Below, in pieces: positions 43,691 through 51,479 of a stretch of 64,000 bases of DNA (position 1 is the stretch's first letter; each line of letters starts with the position of its first letter). A program made the translations under genes and the position numbers. A model generated the notes under the pieces. That model worked only from the letters and a program-made list of their open reading frames with translations, made no database searches and was not told the origin of the DNA. This DNA is from Flavobacterium sharifuzzamanii (GTDB lineage Bacteria > Bacteroidota > Bacteroidia > Flavobacteriales > Flavobacteriaceae), in NCBI RefSeq assembly GCF_003254585.1, contig NZ_QJGZ01000039.1:186001-250000 (forward strand), given 5' to 3'.

Positions 43691-44464
43691 ATGAAAAATT
43701 TACTCCTTTATATTTTACTAACCGTTTCTTTTGCAGTTTCTGCACAAGAAAAAGATAAAACATTGCCTGCTGGGAATGAAGAATATAAGCAGAATAAATT
43801 TACTGATGCTGAGGCAAACTATAGAATTTCGGAATCAAAATTTCCTAAAAAATCAGCAGCACCTTATAATTTAGGAAATACCATTTATAGACAAAATCAG
43901 ATTTCGGAAGCTAAATTTGCTTATGCGAAAGCGATAAAAAATGCCAAAACAAGACCTGAAAAACACAAGGCTTATCATAACCTTGGAAACACTTTCATGA
44001 AAGAGAAAGATTATACGCAGGCAGTTGAAGCTTACAAGCAAGCGCTTCGCAACGATCCAACAGATGAAGAAACGCGTTACAACTATGCTTACGCCAAACA
44101 AAAGCTAAAAGAAAATCCTCCTAAAAACGATCAGAAAGATAAAAATAAGGACAAAGACAAGGATAAGGATAAGGATAAAAACAAAGATAAAGACAAGGAC
44201 AAGGACAAAAATAAAGATAAGGACAAGGATAAAAAAGACGATAAAGGCGACCAGGACAAAGACAAAAAAGATGGCCAAAATGATCCTAAAAAAGACGACA
44301 AATCGGACAATCAAGGCCAGCCAAAACCACAGCCTGGAGGAATATCAAAAGAGCGTGTTCAGAATTTATTAGATGCGGTTAATAATGAAGAAAAGAAAAT
44401 TCAGGACAAAGTAAACGCTCAAAAAGTAAAAGGTAGTCCTAAGAAAACAGAAAAAGACTGGTAA
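43691..44464 (+). CDS. batC: BatC TPR protein with charged low-complexity region
   Basis: From the chosen ATG this is 257 residues. A signal peptide ends near VSAQEKD, and the start used (MKNLLLYILL) fits better than the frame's upstream ATG at 43664. Residues ~25-140 hold tetratricopeptide repeats (APYNLGNTIYRQNQISEAKF and AYHNLGNTFMKEKDYTQAVE). Residues ~145-210 are a highly repetitive Lys/Asp run (KDKDKDKNKDKD-type), then a Pro/Gln-rich part. BatC is the small periplasmic TPR component of the operon. The charged region may be a flexible linker. A reversed shadow frame here is not a gene. Confidence 0.85.
   Translation: MKNLLLYILLTVSFAVSAQEKDKTLPAGNEEYKQNKFTDAEANYRISESKFPKKSAAPYNLGNTIYRQNQISEAKFAYAKAIKNAKTRPEKHKAYHNLGNTFMKEKDYTQAVEAYKQALRNDPTDEETRYNYAYAKQKLKENPPKNDQKDKNKDKDKDKDKDKNKDKDKDKDKNKDKDKDKKDDKGDQDKDKKDGQNDPKKDDKSDNQGQPKPQPGGISKERVQNLLDAVNNEEKKIQDKVNAQKVKGSPKKTEKDW
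44137..44275. repeat. Short tandem repeat within batC (Lys-Asp codons)
   Basis: About 140 bases consist of AAxGAy-type codons for Lys and Asp with no perfect unit longer than 12 bases. It encodes the low-complexity (KD)n stretch in BatC. A variable length between strains would be expected. Confidence 0.8.
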
Positions 44465-44473
44465 AATAAGTAG

Positions 44474-44519
44474 AATCGTTTAACCGTTAATGTGTGTATC
44501 ACAAAATGGTTAAACGATT
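44474..44519. repeat. Perfect 12-bp inverted repeat between batC and batD
   Basis: AATCGTTTAACC (44474-44485) is perfectly inverted at 44508-44519. The same core GTTTAACCGATT-type sequence is seen upstream of hppD. No T-run follows. Confidence 0.6.
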
Positions 44520-44552
44520 AAACAGTTAAACAAACAACGACTAAAACAAGTA

Positions 44553-46298
44553 ATGAAAAGATATTTAATTCTATTTCTAATCACTTTTCAAGGACTTATG
44601 GCTCAAGTACAATTTGAAGCCAGAGTCAGCAAAAACTCGCTTGGAATAAATGAAAGACTCCGCATAGACTTCATCATGAATGTGGACGGAGATAATTTCG
44701 AGCAACCTTCTTTTGATGGATTTAAAATGGTTGCGGGACCAAGCCAACAGATTAGCCAGTCTTGGATAAATGGCCGTAGCTCTTTTCAAAAAATATATTC
44801 TTATATCATACAGCCTGAGCGAAAAGGATCCATTACAATCAAACAGGCGGCAATAGAATTTAATGGCCAGGTTTACAAAACCAATCCGATAAAAGTTACA
44901 GTAACCAATGCAGTTGCTCAGGAAAGAGATCCAAATGACAGACCTCAAGGATCTGGAAATGAATTATTGGAACTTGTTGCAGAAATCTCAAAAACAAATC
45001 CGTACTTAAACGAACCAATCACAGTCGTTTATAAATTGTATTTTAATAATATTGGTGTTAATGGTTTTAAAGAATTAGCAAAACCTAAATACAATGATTT
45101 CTGGAATCAGAATATTGATGTAAAACAACTTTCTGTACAACAAGGATCTTATCAAGGTCAACAGGCTTACTATGTAATCTTAAAAAAGACGATTTTATAC
45201 CCTCAGAAATCAGGAAGACTTACTATTGATCCTCTTTCATTAGATATTGAAATAGAAATGGCTTCTAATCGTCGTGATATGTTTGGTCAAATGATTACGA
45301 CACAAGGTAATAAAATAGTTACTGCTGGAGCTAAAGCAATCAATGTAAGACCGCTTCCTGAAAGCACTCAACCAGAAGGATTTACAGGCGCAGTTGGAAA
45401 ATTAAATTTTACAGTTACTCCATCAAAAACAACGCTTAAAAATGGCGAAGGGCTTGATTTAATTGTAAGTGCACAAGGAACTGGAAACATGAAATTATTC
45501 ACGCTTCCTAAACCAGTTGTTCCAAATGCATTAGAAATGTATGATCCTGTTCATGATGAAAGTGTAACGACTTCGCTTGCAGGAATGTCTGGAAGAATTA
45601 CGGATAAATATACAATCGTTCCGCAATACAGAGGAAAATATGCCATCAAACCGATGCAATTTTCGTATTTCGATTTGAGTACTGGGACTTATAAAACCAT
45701 CACTTCAAAAGAAATTATGATTGACGTTTTAGATGGTCCAACTCCTGCAGAAGCAAACACAGGAACGACATCTAAAAATGCAATGGCGCAAACGGATCAT
45801 TTCAAAAACATTAAACCTAAAACAGCTTTAATTCCGATTGAGAAAAAAGATTTTTATGATTCAAATCTATATTTAGGATTACTGTTTGCACCATTTATCA
45901 TTATTCCGATCATCATTTTAGCTAGAAAGAAAAAAGAGGCTATGGATAGTGATGTTACTGGAAACAGAATTAGAATGAACAATAAGCTGGCTAAAAAATA
46001 TTTATCGCAAGCGAAGAAACATCTTAACAACAAAGAGCCTTTCTATATCGCACTTGAAAAAGCAATGCATAATTTCTTGAAAGCTAAACTGCATATTGAA
46101 ACCTCAGAAATGAGTAAAGACAATATTAGAGAATTGCTATTATCTAGAAATGCAAATGCAGAAACGGTTCAGAATTTTATTGCTTTGACTGAAAACTGCG
46201 AGTTTGCACGTTATGCACCAGCATCAAGCGCTTCAATTCAGCAGGATTATGATAAAGCGGTTATGATTATTTCTGAATTAGAAAAACAAATTGTTTAA
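44553..46298 (+). CDS. batD: BatD protein
   Basis: This 581-residue membrane protein has a signal peptide (MKRYLILFLITFQGLMAQ). Beta-sandwich domains follow at ~25-280 (VQFEARVSKNSLGINERLRI ... FQKIYSYIIQPERKGSITI, YVILKKTILYPQKSGRLTI). One transmembrane helix lies at about residues 445-465 (LYLGLLFAPFIIIPIIILA), and the C-terminal part is cytoplasmic and helical (KKYLSQAKKHLNNKEPFYIALEKAM). BatD forms the periplasmic scaffold of the aerotolerance complex. A second, shorter BatD-like gene precedes batA in this operon. Confidence 0.93.
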   Translation: MKRYLILFLITFQGLMAQVQFEARVSKNSLGINERLRIDFIMNVDGDNFEQPSFDGFKMVAGPSQQISQSWINGRSSFQKIYSYIIQPERKGSITIKQAAIEFNGQVYKTNPIKVTVTNAVAQERDPNDRPQGSGNELLELVAEISKTNPYLNEPITVVYKLYFNNIGVNGFKELAKPKYNDFWNQNIDVKQLSVQQGSYQGQQAYYVILKKTILYPQKSGRLTIDPLSLDIEIEMASNRRDMFGQMITTQGNKIVTAGAKAINVRPLPESTQPEGFTGAVGKLNFTVTPSKTTLKNGEGLDLIVSAQGTGNMKLFTLPKPVVPNALEMYDPVHDESVTTSLAGMSGRITDKYTIVPQYRGKYAIKPMQFSYFDLSTGTYKTITSKEIMIDVLDGPTPAEANTGTTSKNAMAQTDHFKNIKPKTALIPIEKKDFYDSNLYLGLLFAPFIIIPIIILARKKKEAMDSDVTGNRIRMNNKLAKKYLSQAKKHLNNKEPFYIALEKAMHNFLKAKLHIETSEMSKDNIRELLLSRNANAETVQNFIALTENCEFARYAPASSASIQQDYDKAVMIISELEKQIV

Positions 46299-46310
46299 AC
46301 GTAATAAAAC

Positions 46311-46342
46311 AAACCTGACAGGTTTTGAAAACCTGTCAGGTT
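46311..46342. repeat. AAACCTGACAGGTTT inverted repeat between batD and batE
   Basis: AAACCTGACAGGTTT (46311-46325) is perfectly inverted at 46328-46342, and each arm is itself nearly palindromic. It can fold as one long hairpin or two short ones. It is a Flavobacteria-type dispersed repeat and is not followed by a long T-run, so batE can still be reached. Confidence 0.65.
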
Positions 46343-46355
46343 TAAACAAAATAAG

Positions 46356-47102
46356 ATGAAAAACATACTATATCTCTTTTTATTCATCTCACAGGTTTTC
46401 TTTGCGCAAGGTCGTTTTGAATCGGCCAATGCATTGTACCAAAAAGGGCAATATAAAGAAGCAGCACAGGTTTATGAGAACATCATAAAGGAAGATAAAT
46501 TACATTCTGCCGAAGTGTATTTTAATCTTGGAAATTGTTATTACAAACTAAATCAGGTTGCGCCTTCGATTTATAATTATGAAAAGGCTTTGGTGCTTAA
46601 ACCAAATGATCCTGAGACTTTAAACAATTTAAAGTTTGCAAAAAAACTAACTATTGACGAAATCAAAGAAGTTCCGAAAGTAGGTTTTGCAAAACTGATT
46701 CAGAACTTTACTTCCATTTTTGATTATAATACTTGGGCTAAAATTTCTGTTGTACTTGGTTTTGTGTTTTTGTTGAGTTTTATTGGATATTATTTTTCGA
46801 GCGCTACAATTGCAAAAAGAATTTATTTTGTCGGAATGTTTATCATTTTGGTAGCTTTTGCTTTAAGCATTTCAGCTGGAATGTCTGAAAAAAGTCATTT
46901 TGAGAATGATCGTGTTGCCATTGTTTTTTCTGAATTAAGCCAAGTGAGACATGAACCTCAAAAATCTTCAAATGGAATTATTTTATTACACGAAGGAGCA
47001 AAAGTTTATGTTTTGGAAAGTGTTGCTGGCTGGAAAAAAATCGAACTAACAGATGGAACTCAAGGTTGGATTGACTCTTCAACCATCAAAGAAGTAAAAT
47101 AA
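46356..47102 (+). CDS. batE: BatE protein (TPR and SH3-like)
   Basis: This 248-residue protein has a signal peptide (MKNILYLFLFISQVFFAQ) and TPR repeats at ~20-100 (ALYQKGQYKEAAQVYENIIK, EVYFNLGNCYYKLNQVAPSIYN). Two transmembrane helices follow at about residues 128-145 and 153-175, and an SH3-like domain at ~185-248 (AIVFSELSQVRHEPQKSSNG, GWKKIELTDGTQGWIDSSTI). It is the last bat gene. A bidirectional terminator follows. The SH3-like part may bind peptidoglycan. Confidence 0.93.
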   Translation: MKNILYLFLFISQVFFAQGRFESANALYQKGQYKEAAQVYENIIKEDKLHSAEVYFNLGNCYYKLNQVAPSIYNYEKALVLKPNDPETLNNLKFAKKLTIDEIKEVPKVGFAKLIQNFTSIFDYNTWAKISVVLGFVFLLSFIGYYFSSATIAKRIYFVGMFIILVAFALSISAGMSEKSHFENDRVAIVFSELSQVRHEPQKSSNGIILLHEGAKVYVLESVAGWKKIELTDGTQGWIDSSTIKEVK

Positions 47103-47125
47103 GATTTTAAAAATATTCAAATAAA

Positions 47126-47164
47126 AAATTCCAAATTCCAATTTTAAGTTGGAGTTTGGAATTT
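47126..47164. terminator. Bidirectional terminator between batE and the VWA lipoprotein gene
   Basis: AAATTCCAAATTCCAA (47126-47141) pairs with TTGGAGTTTGGAATTT (47149-47164) with one mismatch, flanked by A- and T-runs. It serves convergent genes and is one of the AAATTCCAA/TTGGAATTT family. Confidence 0.8.
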
Positions 47165-47185
47165 TTATTTTTTGGAATTTAATGA

Positions 47186-48739
47186 TTAATTCACCGCATC
47201 AACCAATCTTACAAACTCAGATCTATAACCATCTTCGTCATTTGACAAACCAGATTTTGCTAATCTTTTAATATCAGAACTTGAACTGTTCGCAATATAT
47301 TTTGATTCACGCAATTTTAATCCGAACCAAGAAACAGCTGTTGTAAATTTGAAATCTTGAGAGCTATTTTCTAAGTCAGTTTTCTTATCTGCTATAAAAT
47401 TAACGATTTCAATACTTTTATTGCCATCAGGTTTTTTATATCTAAACTTTACAGTCGCCAACTCATCACTATGATTTTCAGTTACTTTTTGCGTTTTAGT
47501 ATATTTTAAATCTGAAGGAACATAATCGCTTTCTACACCCACCGGAACAATCTCATACAAAGCCGTAACCGAATGTCCGCTACCTAATTCTCCCGCATCA
47601 ATTTTATCATTTTTAAAATCTTCTGCATTCAGTTTTCGGTTTTCATAACCAATCAATCGATACGCTTGAACGTGATTTGGATTAAACTCAATTTGGATTT
47701 TTACATCTTTCGCGATAGCAAACATTGATCCTTTAAATTCTTTTCCAAGAAAACGATTTGCTTCTTGAATGTTGTCGATATAAGCGTAATTTCCATTTCC
47801 TTTGTCTGCTAAAATTTCCATTTTAGAATCTTTATAATTTCCCATTCCAAATCCAAGAACAGTTAAGAAAACTCCAGATTCTCTTTTTTGTTCAATCAAT
47901 TTTAGCATATCATCATCAGAAGAAGCGCCAACATTAAAATCACCATCTGTAGCTATTACTACTCTATTATTTCCTTCTTTAATAAAATTTTGCTGTGCTA
48001 GTTTATAGGCTAATTCTATTCCTTCTCCACCTGCCGTGCTTCCGCCTGCATGTAAATCGTCAAAAGCATCCATAATTTCGTCTTTATTATCTCCAGAAGT
48101 TGGTTCTAAAACTACTCCTGCAGATCCCGCATAAACTACGATCGAAACTTTATCAATACTTCTTAGCTCTTTCACTAAAACCTTCATAGATTCTTTCAGC
48201 AATGGCAATTTATTTGGTTCATCCATAGAACCCGAAACATCCACTAAAAAAACTAGATTAGTAGCCGGCAAATTTGCCATTGGAATATTTTTTCCCTGCA
48301 AACCAATTTTTAGTAATCGGCTGTTTTTATTCCACGGACAGTCGCTATATTCCGTATTAATCGCAAACGGATGCTGTCCATCTGGCTGCGGATATTTGTA
48401 TTTAAAGAAGTTTATCATTTCTTCCACACGAACTGCGTCTTTCGGAACTTTCTGTCCTTCGTTTATAAATCTACGGATATTGGTATACGATGCATTATCA
48501 ACATCGATAGAAAAAGTAGATAAAGGTTCTTTTAGCGGAGATTCAAATGGATTTTCTTCTAATCCTGCGTAGCTTTCCGTATTGGTTTCAGGAATATAAT
48601 TTTCCTCTTCAATTAAATCGGTCGTTGCTACCACAACTGCGGTAGAATCTGCAGACTCCGCAACAGCATAATCAGCTTTCTTACAGCCGAAAATAGTAAG
48701 TACGAGGAATGCCATCATAAAGAAATTAAGATTTCTCAT
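47186..48739 (-). CDS. YfbK-like VWA lipoprotein
   Basis: This 517-residue exported protein has a lipoprotein signal peptide with Cys in TIFGCKK. An N-terminal YfbK domain (~60-150: TFSIDVDNASYTNIRRFI, VPKDAVRVEEMINFFKYKYP) leads into a VWA domain with MIDAS FLVDVSGSMDEPNKL. It ends in a DUF3520-like C-terminus (~350-517). It is convergent with the bat operon and may work with it or in envelope or gliding functions. No operon partner is adjacent. A metal-site function is likely; ligand unknown. Confidence 0.85.
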   Translation of the reverse strand: MRNLNFFMMAFLVLTIFGCKKADYAVAESADSTAVVVATTDLIEEENYIPETNTESYAGLEENPFESPLKEPLSTFSIDVDNASYTNIRRFINEGQKVPKDAVRVEEMINFFKYKYPQPDGQHPFAINTEYSDCPWNKNSRLLKIGLQGKNIPMANLPATNLVFLVDVSGSMDEPNKLPLLKESMKVLVKELRSIDKVSIVVYAGSAGVVLEPTSGDNKDEIMDAFDDLHAGGSTAGGEGIELAYKLAQQNFIKEGNNRVVIATDGDFNVGASSDDDMLKLIEQKRESGVFLTVLGFGMGNYKDSKMEILADKGNGNYAYIDNIQEANRFLGKEFKGSMFAIAKDVKIQIEFNPNHVQAYRLIGYENRKLNAEDFKNDKIDAGELGSGHSVTALYEIVPVGVESDYVPSDLKYTKTQKVTENHSDELATVKFRYKKPDGNKSIEIVNFIADKKTDLENSSQDFKFTTAVSWFGLKLRESKYIANSSSSDIKRLAKSGLSNDEDGYRSEFVRLVDAVN

Positions 48740-49020
48740 AAAGTAAGTTTTTAAAAAATTAATAAAAGGTTATAGGCTTCAAATAAGGACTAGCATTCCG
48801 GATTTACTAGAGGCGATTATTTGCAATTTTTCGAGTATCAAAATCGTGCCAAATTTTTTACAAATATTTTTCTTACGTGAAAATAAAATGAGAAACCCTT
48901 ATTTTTAAAGGGTTTTGGTGCGGAATATTTTTTGTGAAATGCAAATATTTTTTTGCCACAGATTAAAATGATTGAATGGATTATTTTCTTGTGGGATAAT
49001 TTTTTTTATGCCTTTGAATT

Positions 49021-49096
49021 GTAGAAACGCACTGAACGTCTAACACAACGTTTGCCGATATACTAGACATAGACGCACTGCAATGCGTCTCTACAG
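49021..49096. repeat. GTAGA-ACGCA... inverted repeat
   Basis: GTAGAAACGCACTG at 49021 is the diverged inverse of CAATGCGTCTCTAC ending at 49095. The second half itself folds as AGACGCA (49071-49077) with TGCGTCT (49084-49090). It is related to 34027-34052. Confidence 0.6.
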
Positions 49097-49126
49097 AACA
49101 TTGGGATGTAAAAATTAAATATTTTT

Positions 49127-49197
49127 ATGCCACAGATTTTAATTATTAAATAGATTATTTTTTAGAAATCCTTTTTAATCCTTTTAATCTGTGGCAT
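49127..49197. repeat. ATGCCACAGATT inverted repeat
   Basis: ATGCCACAGATT (49127-49138) is perfectly inverted at 49186-49197, with a further copy of TGCCACAGATTA at 48954-48965. It lies just past the cyclo-ligase stop and may terminate that transcript. Confidence 0.6.
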
Positions 49198-49203
49198 TAA
49201 TTT

Positions 49204-49776
49204 TTATTTAAACTGATAAATTTTCTCTGGCGTTACGCAATAATCCAATTTGATATCCGATTCAAAAACGTCATCAATTTGGTTTACGGCTTCAAAAAAA
49301 GAAAGTCCGATTTTGATAGTTTCTGGTTTACATTCGGCAAGGAATTTATCATAAAAACCTTTTCCGTAACCTATTCGATTTCCATGAATATCAAAAGCTA
49401 AAAGCGGCACAAACACAACTTCAACTTTAGACGAAGGAACTTCGATTCCGTCAACTGGTTCTGGAATATTGTATTCGTTCTTTTTGATTTTAGTATTATC
49501 CGTTAAGAGAAAATGAGTCATTTTTCTGGTTTCAAAATCACTTTTCGAAATCAAGATTTCTTTGTCTTTTCCAGAAAGCAAATGCAGAACATATTCGGTA
49601 TTGATTTCCTTATGCTCTTCAATTGGAAGAAAAACATGATAATAACTTTTATCCCAAATCGGCATTTGGATTAATTGGTTTGCAATTGCCAAACTTTTTT
49701 CTTCTATATCTTCAAAAGAAAGTGTTTTACGGAGATTTTTATATTCTGTGCGAAGTTCCTTTTTACTCGTCGGCAT
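49204..49776 (-). CDS. 5-formyltetrahydrofolate cyclo-ligase family
   Basis: From the chosen ATG this is 190 residues, starting MPTSKKELRTEYKNLRKTL. The diagnostic motif is IGYGKGFYDKFLAECK, with the GxGxGxYD signature that binds ATP and folate. The preceding segment AFDIHGNRIG is also typical. The enzyme converts 5-formyl-THF to 5,10-methenyl-THF using ATP. The start overlaps the 3' end of the AstE-like gene by 14 bases, so translation is coupled. A longer upstream frame (49842) lies inside the AstE gene and is not used. Confidence 0.9.
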   Translation of the reverse strand: MPTSKKELRTEYKNLRKTLSFEDIEEKSLAIANQLIQMPIWDKSYYHVFLPIEEHKEINTEYVLHLLSGKDKEILISKSDFETRKMTHFLLTDNTKIKKNEYNIPEPVDGIEVPSSKVEVVFVPLLAFDIHGNRIGYGKGFYDKFLAECKPETIKIGLSFFEAVNQIDDVFESDIKLDYCVTPEKIYQFK

Positions 49777-50740
49777 TGTCTGGAGTTTTAGATAAATGAT
49801 AAATGGCATCGCCTTCGTAAACAATCGGCGAATGGTTTGCATTAATTACATAACCATCATGTGGCGCTTTAATTTTTTGTTCAAACTTCCCAAACGGATC
49901 CGTAATTATGGCTAAGATTGTGCCTTTGGTTACGAACTTTCCAACGAGATTAAAATCATGCAGCAGTCCAGAACATTTTGCACGAAGCCAAACTGATTGT
50001 TTAATATAAATTGAAGGTGTTAATGCAGGTTCCATAATTTGTTTAGAATCTAGCATTCCTAAATAATGAAGCAAACGTTTTGTTCCTAAAACACCTTGAT
50101 TTGCAATTTCATTATTGATGTCTAATGATTTTCCGCCTTCAAAAAGCAGCATTTTCACATTGGCACTTTCAGAAGTTTTTCTAAAAGATCCATTTATATT
50201 TTTAGAATACAGCGTAAATGGCGCATTAAAAATATCGGCCAAAACTTTCAGTTCGGGATTGTTTTCGGTAATTCTAATTTGTGGCGCGTTAAAACGGCTT
50301 GCCCCTCCAGCATGAAAATCGACTGCATAATCTAAAATTGGCAAAATCTCTTCAACAATATGATAAGCAAATCGGCTGGCAAGCGAACCTTTTTTACTTC
50401 CTGGAAAAACGCGGTTTAAATCACGACCGTCTGGAAACTCTCGAGATTTGTTCACAAAACCGTACATGTTGATAACGGGAATGCAAATTATTGTGCCACG
50501 TGCAGGTCTGTTAATTTTTTTACTGATAATCTGGCGAACGATTTCAACTCCGTTAATTTCGTCACCATGAATTCCAGCAGAAAATAAAACAGTCGGTCCT
50601 TCGTGTTTTGAACGACGAACAATAACAGGAATATTCAACTTAGTTGTAGTATGCAGTCGGGCAATTTCGACGTTTATGGTTCTATGTTCTCCCGGCAAAA
50701 TCGATTCGCCGAAAATAACCAATGGAGCATTATTTTTCAT
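49763..50740 (-). CDS. AstE/AspA-family metallopeptidase-like protein
   Basis: This 325-residue protein belongs to the succinylglutamate desuccinylase/aspartoacylase (M14-like) family. Zinc ligands are in HGDEINGVEIV (His and Glu) and YAVDFHAGGA (His), and the arginine-containing PDGRDLNRVFPG follows the family pattern. Residues ~235-325 form a C-terminal lipoyl/barrel-like extension (KAPHDGYVINANHSPIVYEG). The typical members act on N-acyl amino acids or in modifying RimK-dependent glutamate. No rimK is present within the window. It is co-transcribed with the cyclo-ligase gene. Confidence 0.85.
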   Translation of the reverse strand: MKNNAPLVIFGESILPGEHRTINVEIARLHTTTKLNIPVIVRRSKHEGPTVLFSAGIHGDEINGVEIVRQIISKKINRPARGTIICIPVINMYGFVNKSREFPDGRDLNRVFPGSKKGSLASRFAYHIVEEILPILDYAVDFHAGGASRFNAPQIRITENNPELKVLADIFNAPFTLYSKNINGSFRKTSESANVKMLLFEGGKSLDINNEIANQGVLGTKRLLHYLGMLDSKQIMEPALTPSIYIKQSVWLRAKCSGLLHDFNLVGKFVTKGTILAIITDPFGKFEQKIKAPHDGYVINANHSPIVYEGDAIYHLSKTPDNADE

Positions 50741-50845
50741 GTGAATTATAAAATCTAAATATAGAAATTATATTTTAAATTCATACTTTTGGATTTAATA
50801 CACAAATTCCTATATAAACAAAATAATAACCTATTTACCAAAAGA

Positions 50846-51373
50846 ATGAAAAAGACTTTAATATTACTTAGCGTGTTAACCCTTATGGTTTCATGCATGA
50901 GCAAGGAAGAAAAAATGAAAGAAGCAGAAGAAGATGGAAATGAAGTAATTGCTGTAAAATCTAAATTAATTGAAGGCGCAGGAAAAGCGCTTCAAGATGA
51001 AGGAAAAGCAGCTGCAAAAAGCGCTTCTAAAGGTATTGGAGATGTGATAAAAGGAATAAATTCTGGAGTGAATGAAAGCATAAATCAATCTGATGTAATT
51101 GCTGAAGCCTCTTTTAAAGCAAATTTTGAAGATTGCAAAGCCGAAAAAATTTATGCTTCTAGCGAAGACAAAGAAAAAAAAGTAACAATTTATTTAATAG
51201 CTAAAAATGACTTTAAAGGCGATCTAATTTTAAAAGCTTTCAATGCTGATAAAAAAGAAATAGGCAGAAGCCGATTAAAAGTAGACATTAAAAAAGATGA
51301 TGCTAAATATGTAGATTTTACTTTTGACGAAAGAACACATTTACTGCAAACAGAATATTTTTCGATCAAATAA
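50846..51373 (+). CDS. Lipoprotein of unknown function, 175 aa
   Basis: From the chosen ATG this is 175 residues with a lipoprotein signal peptide (lipobox MVSCMS). Residues ~20-75 are an Ala/Lys-rich helix (AKAAAKSASKGIGDVIKGIN). Residues ~80-175 form a beta-rich domain (KKVTIYLIAKNDFKGDLIL, AKYVDFTFDERTHL). An alternative ATG 19 codons upstream does not improve the signal peptide. It has a good terminator and no known family. Envelope-located, function unknown. Confidence 0.75.
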   Translation: MKKTLILLSVLTLMVSCMSKEEKMKEAEEDGNEVIAVKSKLIEGAGKALQDEGKAAAKSASKGIGDVIKGINSGVNESINQSDVIAEASFKANFEDCKAEKIYASSEDKEKKVTIYLIAKNDFKGDLILKAFNADKKEIGRSRLKVDIKKDDAKYVDFTFDERTHLLQTEYFSIK

Positions 51374-51384
51374 AATATGTTTTA

Positions 51385-51422
51385 CAAAAGAGCCCTTTAC
51401 AAAATAAAGGGCTCTTTTTTTT
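51385..51422 (+). terminator. Terminator after the lipoprotein gene
   Basis: GAGCCCTTTA (51390-51399) pairs with TAAAGGGCTC (51405-51414), followed by a T-run; the stem is perfect over ten pairs. Confidence 0.92.
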
Positions 51423-51466
51423 AAATAAGAAACTCAAAAGAATTTTAAACTTTAAGCTCAATAGCT

Positions 51467-51474
51467 TAATTTTG
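51467..51474 (+). promoter_or_regulatory. -7 box very close to the uvrC start
   Basis: TAATTTTG ends five bases before the uvrC ATG at 51480, so a transcript starting at the normal distance would begin at or within a base or two of the ATG. This implies a leaderless or near-leaderless mRNA. The -33 region is unclear. Confidence 0.5.
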
Positions 51475-51479
51475 TAATT

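Larger units (their letters stand above)
48740..49203. other. Gene-free region with two dispersed repeat families
   Basis: No gene is seen in these 464 bases. The left part must hold the promoter of the VWA gene, but no clear -7 box is found. It contains the GACGCA repeats (49021-49096) and the TGCCACAGATT repeats (48954-48965 and 49127-49197). Confidence 0.6.

Noticed and set aside
44105..44314. A long hydrophobic antisense ORF opposite batC
   Set aside because: It is the reverse reading of the Lys-Asp repeats; the hydrophobic pattern is a by-product of low-complexity codons and no promoter fits.
49777..49842. Extended N-terminus of the cyclo-ligase
   Set aside because: It is inside the AstE-like coding region in another frame; the ATG at 49776 gives the normal family start.
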